NCBI GenBank assembly: GCA_038248985.1
Contig: JBBRWV010000031.1
Span: 1-29,250, forward strand
Source: JBBRWV01 sp038248985
GTDB lineage: Bacteria > Planctomycetota > Phycisphaerae > WQYP01
Reading direction: 5' to 3'
DNA length: 29,250 nt
The position numbers and the translations under genes are program-made. Below the pieces are notes generated by a model. It saw only the letters and a program-made list of their open reading frames with translations. It did no database searches and was not told the DNA's origin. Of the stretch, positions 23,192 to 29,250 are shown in pieces (position 1 is the stretch's first letter; every line of letters begins with the position of its first letter).

Positions 23192-25153
23192 GTGACAGGC
23201 GCAATGCGTAAATACGGTAAATACATCCTCGCCTTCCTCGGCGTGGTTCTCGCAGTGGCATGGGTCGGAAACGTGGGCTCCGGCAAAGGCGGCCAGGACA
23301 ACTCCAGCGGATATGAACGCGGAAAACTCGACGGCAAATCCATCACCAATCGCGACATCCACAACGCCGAACAGGAATTCCAACTCCTCGGAAAAATCGG
23401 CCTGACTCAATACGGCCTCGAACAAATGCTCAACGAAAAAAATCGCCCCGAGCACTGGTTCCTCCTGACGCGCGAAGCACGACGCAATGGCATCAGCACC
23501 ACCGAACTCGAAATCAGCAACACGATGACCCGTCTGGGCCTCGCGGACGAAGAGCTGCAGAAATTTCTCACGGAATCCGGCGCCTCCGAAAAATACCTCC
23601 GCAAGGCCCTGGGCGATCTGCTCGCCGTGAACAAACTCATCGACACCTCCATCGCCTCCGTCCCCGTCTCCCTGCCCCAACTCAAACACATGGCCGCCGA
23701 TACCCGCTCCACCGTCCAAATCAGCTACGCCCGCCTCAGCGCCGCCAAAGGGCTCTCCACCTTCCTCGCCCCAGGCAGCAATGACGCCCCCACCGAAGAC
23801 GCCATCCGCCAGCAGTTCGAAAACTACAGAAACGTCCTTCTCGAAGACGGCGTCCAACCGCCCCTCGTCCAGGGCCATCGCTACCCCTTCGGCTACAAGT
23901 GGCCCGACCGCGTCCAGGTCGAGTTCATCAAATTCGATCGCGCCGCCATCCGCCAAAACTTCACCCCCACCACCGACGACATGATCGAAGCGCTCAAAGT
24001 CTACGAGGCCAATCCGGAACGCTTCCGCAACCTGCCCCTCGAACCCACCGCCACCGCCACCTCCCAACCCGCCATCAAACCCTTCGCCGCGGTCAAACAA
24101 AAACTTGCCGATGAGCAGATCGACGCCCGTGTCACCCGCTTGATGAAAAAAATGGCCGACAGCGCGCTCTCTGCGGCCAAGGAACCCTGGAATTCCGCCA
24201 AAAGCGATGAAAAAGGCTTTCGCACCACCTTGCCCGTCGATCAATGGGTCAGCTACAAAACCATCGCTGAAGGGATCCAGAAGGATCGCGATTTCCTCAA
24301 GTACCTTCCCACCGTAACCGCACCCGGCAGTTGGCTGGGTGAAAAATCCCTGCAAAACCTCGAGGGCATCGGCAGCGCCTTTTTCCGGAGTCCGCAGGAC
24401 CGTCGCGATCGCATCCCCTTCTCCCAACTCGCCGTCCACGTCAAAGAACTCACCCCCGAAAATAATCCCCTCGGACGCCTCTTCCTGCAGGTCGGCGTCG
24501 AAGGCCGAGTCGTCGAAGACGAGAGCGGCAATCTGTACGTCTATCGCGTGACCGCGGCCCAGAAATCCCATGAACCCGCCAACGTCGATGAAATGCGCCA
24601 AGTCGTCGAAAGCGATCTGCGAAAACTCTCCGCGTACAAAAAACTGCAGGTCGAAGCACTTGCCCTTGCCCAGGTCGCTCAAACCAAGGACTTCGCCGAA
24701 GCCGCCAAAAATGGGGGCTTCTCCGCCACCACCACACCCCCCTTCACCCGCCTCAAAGCCGTCTACAACCAGCAGCGCGGCCAGGAAGGCAACCTCATCG
24801 CCATGCAACCCATGCTCGTCGAGGGCCTGCTCGACGTGCCCGAATTTGTCGAAACCGCTTTCAATCTCGCCGCAAACAAATCCCCAACCACCACCGCTAC
24901 CACCATCGCCAGCGCCACTCAATCCGCCCCCGGTGCCACCACCACCATTTCCCTCGATAGCAAACTCGACGTGATCGTCCTCAAACTCCTCAGCTACGAA
25001 CCCTGCCCCATCAACATCTTCGAAACCCAACGCCCCGCCTTCCTCAAATTCGCCGAACGCGACCGTCAGGGCGATTTCCTCCGCAACTGGGTCACTCTCG
25101 AAGCCACCGCCGCGCGCCTCAACTACATCCCCGATGGCGGCAAGTTCGACTGA
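23192..25153 (+). CDS. SurA/PpiD-like membrane-anchored protein
   Basis: A 653-residue protein with one N-terminal anchor (YGKYILAFLGVVLAVAWVGN), the rest outside the cytoplasm. The part after the anchor (GKLDGKSITNRDIHNAEQEF) resembles the SurA/PpiD N-terminal chaperone domain. A C-terminal segment (YRVTAAQKSHEPANVDEMRQ, then VVESDLRKLSAYKKL and FAEAAKNGGFS) resembles the closing part of PpiD. I see no clear rotamase (parvulin) core between them, so it is likely a folding factor without isomerase activity, or a divergent one. AGGAG at 23178-23182 lies 9 bases before GTG 23192, which I prefer over ATG 23204. A Thr/Ala-rich stretch near residue 570 is a probable linker. Confidence 0.65.
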   Translation: MTGAMRKYGKYILAFLGVVLAVAWVGNVGSGKGGQDNSSGYERGKLDGKSITNRDIHNAEQEFQLLGKIGLTQYGLEQMLNEKNRPEHWFLLTREARRNGISTTELEISNTMTRLGLADEELQKFLTESGASEKYLRKALGDLLAVNKLIDTSIASVPVSLPQLKHMAADTRSTVQISYARLSAAKGLSTFLAPGSNDAPTEDAIRQQFENYRNVLLEDGVQPPLVQGHRYPFGYKWPDRVQVEFIKFDRAAIRQNFTPTTDDMIEALKVYEANPERFRNLPLEPTATATSQPAIKPFAAVKQKLADEQIDARVTRLMKKMADSALSAAKEPWNSAKSDEKGFRTTLPVDQWVSYKTIAEGIQKDRDFLKYLPTVTAPGSWLGEKSLQNLEGIGSAFFRSPQDRRDRIPFSQLAVHVKELTPENNPLGRLFLQVGVEGRVVEDESGNLYVYRVTAAQKSHEPANVDEMRQVVESDLRKLSAYKKLQVEALALAQVAQTKDFAEAAKNGGFSATTTPPFTRLKAVYNQQRGQEGNLIAMQPMLVEGLLDVPEFVETAFNLAANKSPTTTATTIASATQSAPGATTTISLDSKLDVIVLKLLSYEPCPINIFETQRPAFLKFAERDRQGDFLRNWVTLEATAARLNYIPDGGKFD

Positions 25154-25170
25154 TCCACCTCCCGCTGCCG

Positions 25171-26001
25171 CTACCGCGCCGGGTTGAGCGCCCGCCACTC
25201 CCTCGCGAACGGCAACAATGCCTGCGTAAACGCCTCCGGTATCCGCCCGGGTGCAGCCTCCGCCGAGAGCGGCAAAATCGCCCGAATCGGCACCCCCGTC
25301 AGCCGCGGCAACTCCTCAAGATTGATGCTCTCAATTACATCCTCCCCCATCGAAACCTGGTCCACCACCAGTCCCGCCACCGCCAGTCCACGCTCCCGAA
25401 TTGCATGCACCGTCAACATTGTGTGATTGAGCGTCCCCACCGCCGGCGTCGTCACCACCAGCACCGGCATACGCAACACCGCCGCCAGATCCGCCACCAT
25501 AAAATCATGACTATCCAGCGGCACCAGCCACCCTCCCGTCCCCTCGATCAGCAACACATCGCAATTCTCCTGCCACCAGTCCAGCGCCGATGCCACCCGC
25601 TGCCAATCCGTTCCCCGCTGCTCCAATCGCGCCGCGATATGCGGCGATGCCGGTGCCCCAAATCGCACCGGCGCCAGATACCGCATCAGCGAGAGATCAT
25701 ACGGATCCAACCCCGCCTGCCGCGCCGCCACCGTCGCGTCCGGACAATCGTAATCATCATCCGTGTAAGAATTCCCCGTCCCCTGCCGCTCCGGATACAA
25801 CGGACACCCCGTCGCCACAGGCTTGCACACACCCACCCGCGATCCCATGCTCCGAAACACCCCCGCCAGCGCCGCCGTCACCGTCGTCTTCCCCACATGC
25901 GTGCTGATGCCCGTGATAAACAGCCCCGGCCCGGGAAACGCACGCAACAACTGTCGCGGATGATTCGGATGATGCTCAGGATAACGCGGCAATGTCGACA
26001 T
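25171..26001 (-). CDS. bioD: Dethiobiotin synthase
   Basis: A 276-residue cytoplasmic enzyme that closes the ureido ring of dethiobiotin from 7,8-diaminopelargonate, CO2 and ATP. Seen: the P-loop GISTHVGKTTVTAAL near residue 31, VGVCKPVATGC, and the EGTGGWLVPL block after LLIEG, with the partner PVLVVTTPAVGTLNHTMLTV. A family Gly in the usual GTDTxVGKT is replaced to give GISTHVGKT, which still keeps the GKT core. The N-terminal 25 residues (rich in His and Pro) are an extension. It follows bioA in the same direction after 66 bases, so the two form a biotin operon. Other bio genes are outside the window. Confidence 0.9.
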   Translation of the reverse strand: MSTLPRYPEHHPNHPRQLLRAFPGPGLFITGISTHVGKTTVTAALAGVFRSMGSRVGVCKPVATGCPLYPERQGTGNSYTDDDYDCPDATVAARQAGLDPYDLSLMRYLAPVRFGAPASPHIAARLEQRGTDWQRVASALDWWQENCDVLLIEGTGGWLVPLDSHDFMVADLAAVLRMPVLVVTTPAVGTLNHTMLTVHAIRERGLAVAGLVVDQVSMGEDVIESINLEELPRLTGVPIRAILPLSAEAAPGRIPEAFTQALLPFAREWRALNPAR

Positions 26002-26067
26002 AACGGAAGTCTACCATGTTCGCCGACGGATCAACCCTGTCCGCCCCATCGATTGTTCGCCCACCCC

Positions 26068-27441
26068 TCACTTCACCCCCAATTCCCGCCCCTTCTCCAG
26101 GGCAATCTCCGGCACCCACTTCAACGCCGTCAAAATCCCCGCGCACAACACCCCCATGTTCTCCTCTCGAATCGCCAGCGGCGGCATGATCACCAGCGTG
26201 TCCGCCAGCGGCCGCATCATCAACCCCAGCGAGCGCATCCGCACGCACAACGCCCCTCCCACGCGGTAGTGCGCTGGGAAAACCCCACCTTTCGCATCCC
26301 GTATGTCCAGCGCCCCAACCAGCCCCAGGTGCCGCGGATCAAACACATGCGCCAACCCCTTCGCTCGCTCCAGCATCTCCGCCAGCATCGCCGACATCCG
26401 TTCCACATGCTTCAGCAATCCCGTCGAATCAAAAAGATCCAGCGACGCCAGCGCTGCCGCACACGCCAGCGGATGCCCCGTAAACGTATGCCCATGAAAA
26501 AACGTCTTCCCCTCCCGCGGATCCGCATAAAACGCCTCGAACACCCGCCCCGTCGTCAGCGTCACCCCCAGCGGCATGTACCCGCCCGTCAGCCCCTTCG
26601 ACAAACACAAAAAATCCGGCGTCACCCCCTCCTGCTCACACGCAAACATCGTTCCCGTCCGCCCAAACCCCGTCATCACCTCATCGGCAATCAACAGCAC
26701 ATCATGCTTCGTCGCCAGCCGCCGCAACTCCCCCAGAAAACCCCTCGCATGCATCAGCATCCCGCCCGCCCCCTGCACCAGCGGCTCAACCACTATCGCC
26801 GCATAACTCCCCCGCATTCTTTCCAACCGCTCTTCCAATTTCTCCACCACCCCCGCCAGCGTCCCCGCCTCTAGCGGTGCCTCCATAAAATCCACCGGAA
26901 ACGTCAACCCCCTAAACGCTTCATGAAACGTCGCAATCCCCCCCAGTGAAACCGCCCCCAACGTGTCCCCGTGATACCCATTGTGCAGCGCCAAAAACTT
27001 CCCCCGCGCCGCCCCCACATTCCGCCAATACTGATACGCCATCTTGCACGCCACTTCGACCGCCGTGCTCCCATTGTCCGAATAAAAAACCTTATCCAGC
27101 CCCAACCCGCCCGCCCGCGCCAACTCCACCAGCCGCTTCCCCAGCAACACGGAAGGCACGTTCGCCAATCCCAGCAACGTCGTATGCGCCACCTTCCCCA
27201 ACTGCTCCCGCACCGCCAAATCCAACTCCGGCACGCAATGCCCATGCACGTTGCACCACAGCGATGATGACCCATCAATGTACCGCCGACCCTCCGTATC
27301 AATCAGAAATTCCCGCTCCCCCCGCTCAATCACCACCAGCTCCTTCCCCTCGCACCACGGCTTCATCGGCGTGAACGGATGCCACAGGAACTCACGGTCC
27401 CAGTCGGCAAGTTGCTGCGTGCTATGCGGCTCAGTCTTCAT
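26068..27441 (-). CDS. bioA: Adenosylmethionine-8-amino-7-oxononanoate aminotransferase
   Basis: A 457-residue PLP enzyme of class III aminotransferases. It converts 8-amino-7-oxononanoate to 7,8-diaminopelargonate with S-adenosylmethionine as amino donor. Seen: LWHPFTPMKPW near residue 19, the substrate loop SSSLWCNVHGH, SDNGSTAVEVACKMA, HNGYHGDTLGA, Asp253 in ADEVMTGFGRTGT, the PLP Lys282 in CLSKGLTGGYMPLG and HGHTFTGHPLA. The W-H-P-F-T and SSSLWCN signatures separate it from related aminotransferases. I place the start at ATG 27441; the frame continues to 27489, but that part overlaps the pcm start. No Shine-Dalgarno is seen and a promoter lies directly upstream, so the message may be almost leaderless. 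Confidence 0.93.
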   Translation of the reverse strand: MKTEPHSTQQLADWDREFLWHPFTPMKPWCEGKELVVIERGEREFLIDTEGRRYIDGSSSLWCNVHGHCVPELDLAVREQLGKVAHTTLLGLANVPSVLLGKRLVELARAGGLGLDKVFYSDNGSTAVEVACKMAYQYWRNVGAARGKFLALHNGYHGDTLGAVSLGGIATFHEAFRGLTFPVDFMEAPLEAGTLAGVVEKLEERLERMRGSYAAIVVEPLVQGAGGMLMHARGFLGELRRLATKHDVLLIADEVMTGFGRTGTMFACEQEGVTPDFLCLSKGLTGGYMPLGVTLTTGRVFEAFYADPREGKTFFHGHTFTGHPLACAAALASLDLFDSTGLLKHVERMSAMLAEMLERAKGLAHVFDPRHLGLVGALDIRDAKGGVFPAHYRVGGALCVRMRSLGLMMRPLADTLVIMPPLAIREENMGVLCAGILTALKWVPEIALEKGRELGVK

Positions 27442-27451
27442 TTCGAGCGCT

Positions 27452-27480
27452 ATAATGGCGGGTACGACCACGCGAGGCAA
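27452..27480 (-). promoter_or_regulatory. Probable bioA promoter, overlapping the pcm leader
   Basis: On the minus strand TTGCCT (plus 27475-27480) is 17 bases from CATTAT (plus 27452-27457). Transcription would start only a few bases before the bioA ATG. The same bases read TATAAT (27451-27456) on the plus strand, a possible -10 box for pcm without a clear -35. Confidence 0.35.
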
Positions 27481-27483
27481 ATC

Positions 27484-28182
27484 ATGCACAAAGATCCCCT
27501 CCCCCCCGCCCCTCCTACCGATGACCCCTCACACCTCGCACGCGACCTTATGGTGCTCCACCAGCTTCGCGGTCGCGGCATCAAAGACGCACACGTCCTC
27601 GCCGCCATGAGCCACATCCCCCGCGAACTCTTTCTGCGCGAACCCCAGCGCCGCCATGCCTACGAAGACTCCGCCCTCCCCTCCCTGTCCGGCCAAACCA
27701 TCAGCCAACCCTACATGGTCGCCGCCATGACCGAAGCCCTCGCCGTCAGTCCCGGCCATCAAGTGCTCGAAATCGGTACCGGCACCGGCTATCAAACCGC
27801 CATTCTGGCAGAACTGGCCAACCCCGGTCTCGTATGCACGATCGAATGCCTCCCGGAACTTCACGCCCTCGCGCAACAAAACCTATCCGCCCTCGGCCTG
27901 CAAAATGTCCGCTTCGCCTTCGCCGATGGCAGCCAAGGCTGGCCGGATCAATCCGCCACGCTCGAATTCGAGCGCATCCTGATCACCGCCGGAGCACCCC
28001 AAGTCCCCGCCACGCTGCGCCGCCAACTCCGCGACGGCGGAATAATGGTCGTCCCCGTCGGCGCTCGCGACTCCCAGGTGTTGCTGCGAATCGAACGCCG
28101 CGGAAATCGCTATCTCGAACTCGAACTGATGGAATGCCGCTTCGTCCCCCTGGTAGGGGCCGAAGCCTGGAAACAGCATTAA
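27484..28182 (+). CDS. pcm: Protein-L-isoaspartate O-methyltransferase
   Basis: A 232-residue cytoplasmic repair enzyme that methylates L-isoaspartyl residues in ageing proteins using S-adenosylmethionine. Seen: a long N-terminal helix with LMVLHQLRGRGIKDAHVLAA, MSHIPRELFL, the family block PSLSGQTISQPYMVAAMTEA and the SAM site VLEIGTGTGYQTAILAEL, then VCTIECLPELHALAQQNL and RILITAGAPQVPATL. The length is typical. The open frame extends upstream to 27379, but GAGG about 8 bases before ATG 27484 and the family start support this site. It diverges from bioA with 42 bases between starts and converges on parA. Confidence 0.93.
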   Translation: MHKDPLPPAPPTDDPSHLARDLMVLHQLRGRGIKDAHVLAAMSHIPRELFLREPQRRHAYEDSALPSLSGQTISQPYMVAAMTEALAVSPGHQVLEIGTGTGYQTAILAELANPGLVCTIECLPELHALAQQNLSALGLQNVRFAFADGSQGWPDQSATLEFERILITAGAPQVPATLRRQLRDGGIMVVPVGARDSQVLLRIERRGNRYLELELMECRFVPLVGAEAWKQH

Positions 28183-28215
28183 CCCGCAGCCCCCTGCCGC
28201 CGCTCCACCCACTCC

Positions 28216-29010
28216 TCAAAAGACCTTCATCTTCATTACTTCTTCCGCCAACACCGAATAATCTGCCGCCCCCGCCGAATTGGGTGCATACTGAAAGATC
28301 GATTGCCCAAACGAAGGCGCTTCCGCCAGTTTGATGTTCCGCCGAATCTGCGTCTGAAAAATCACCGCCTCCGACACCGGATGATTCTTCCCCCGCGCCT
28401 CTTCCAAAAACTTCTCCACCTCCGACGTCACCTCACCGGTCAGTTTGGCCGCCGATTCATACTGGCAAAACAAAATCGCTGAGATCCGCAGTTTCGGATT
28501 CAACCCCTGCCGAATCATCCCCACCGTGTCAAAAAGCTTCTCCATCCCCTGCAACGCCAGAAAATGCGCTTGCAGCGGCACAATCACCTCCGTCGCATAC
28601 ACCAGCGCATTCAACGACAGCAAACCCAGCGACGGCGGACAATCAATAAGAACAAAATCCGCCTCAATCTTGGGCTTTTCCGCCATTTTTCGCAGCAAAG
28701 TCTCCCGCGCCACCACCGACACCAGTTCCACCTCCGCCGCCGCCAAATCCGTCGTCGCCGGTGCCAATCGCAGGTTGCCCGTCACCTTCCGCAACGATTC
28801 CGCCAGCGGTATCCCATCCGTCAGAACCGTATACGTCGAGTGCTGAATACTCTCCGGATCCACCCCCATATGGGTCGACAGGTTCGCCTGCGGATCCATA
28901 TCCAGTAAAACAACTTTCTTTCCCGCCTCCGCCAACGCCGCGCCAAGATTAACCGTCGTCGTGGTCTTCCCCACGCCGCCTTTTTGATTGAACAGAGCGA
29001 TGATGCGCAT
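28216..29010 (-). CDS. parA: ParA/Soj-family chromosome-partitioning ATPase
   Basis: A 264-residue ATPase with the deviant Walker A NQKGGVGKTTTTVNL (signature Lys10 and Lys15). Walker A' is VVLLDMDPQANLSTHMG, Walker B FVLIDCPPSLGLLSLNAL and the late block EAPSFGQSIFQYAPNSAGAA. It lacks the N-terminal helix-turn-helix of large plasmid ParA proteins, so it is of the chromosomal Soj type, which moves ParB-bound origin DNA and often controls replication initiation. parB normally follows parA, but here the downstream neighbour is pcm in the opposite direction, so ParB is elsewhere or this is an orphan. The ribosome site is weak (GGAA). The last 240 bases of the window upstream of it show no gene. 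Confidence 0.9.
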   Translation of the reverse strand: MRIIALFNQKGGVGKTTTTVNLGAALAEAGKKVVLLDMDPQANLSTHMGVDPESIQHSTYTVLTDGIPLAESLRKVTGNLRLAPATTDLAAAEVELVSVVARETLLRKMAEKPKIEADFVLIDCPPSLGLLSLNALVYATEVIVPLQAHFLALQGMEKLFDTVGMIRQGLNPKLRISAILFCQYESAAKLTGEVTSEVEKFLEEARGKNHPVSEAVIFQTQIRRNIKLAEAPSFGQSIFQYAPNSAGAADYSVLAEEVMKMKVF

Positions 29011-29250
29011 GTTTTTTTCCGGTAAGTGAGTGCGTGATGGCAGCAGTGTACGCGAGGCCGCGGCATGTGTGAATGCCCAACCGCTCCCTCGCGCTCCCCT
29101 CCCACCACCTCGCCCATCGATCGCTTGAACGCTCCACCCCCTCTCCTCACCCCCGGCCCCAGCCCGCCCTCACCCCCAAAACCGCGCAAAACACGCCCCA
29201 AAACCACCAAAATAAGCTCCGCGCAATTAAAAACCCCCGGCAGGATCCGC

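Overview
The window looks like a chromosomal segment of a GC-rich planctomycete, possibly close to Phycisphaerae. The main clue is a secreted-protein N-terminus at about 10.69 kb carrying the planctomycete-type LExLExRxLL motif (LETLESRVLLDA). Supporting clues are two short secreted STN-type proteins with a C-terminal block that I associate with planctomycetes, and a gene mix with DUF4416, RNase Y, TruD and a Bfd-like ferredoxin. The plus strand is C-rich and G-poor almost throughout. Plus-strand genes favour C-ending codons and minus-strand genes favour G-ending codons, so this is a strand effect and not a gene effect.

Layout. 0-1.6 kb: the 5' end of murQ leaving the left edge, a secreted lysine-rich small protein with its own terminator, and a DUF4416 protein. 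1.8-5.1 kb: a translationally coupled pair for surface polysaccharide, a WecA/MraY-type phosphoglycosyl transferase and an O-antigen ligase/polymerase-like membrane protein. 5.1-7.2 kb: two tandem paralogous STN-domain secreted proteins on the minus strand, separated by a terminator. 7.5-12.7 kb: an ABC ATPase and an Fe3+/AfuA-type solute-binding lipoprotein, kept apart by a patchwork region. That region holds a 77-bp inverted-repeat element, the start of a possible LacI-type regulator, a lower-GC block with two coupled ORFs, a chimeric planctomycete surface-protein N-terminus and the C-terminal scrap of a secreted protein.

13.2-19.3 kb: RNase Y, then a Gdx/SugE-type SMR exporter. Next comes a tightly overlapping four-gene run (DUF433 antitoxin, DUF5615 PIN-like toxin, M42-type aminopeptidase, ArgA-like GNAT), then an M48 membrane protease facing it. 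19.5-23.1 kb: a small coiled-coil protein followed by a structured gene-free stretch ending in a strong terminator, then TruD, a Bfd-like [2Fe-2S] protein and Tgt. TruD and Tgt are both tRNA-modifying enzymes. 23.2-29.0 kb: a PpiD/SurA-like membrane-anchored protein, bioA-bioD (biotin synthesis), pcm (isoaspartyl repair) and a ParA ATPase.

Most of the window is ordinary housekeeping and envelope biology. The places worth attention are the patchwork region at 8.56-11.1 kb, the overlapping toxin-antitoxin/peptidase/acetyltransferase run, the gene-free structured stretch at 19.84-20.14 kb, the stem-loop before RNase Y and the strand asymmetry. I found no tRNA or rRNA gene, CRISPR array or complete insertion sequence. 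I do not see a clear new defence or other undescribed system.
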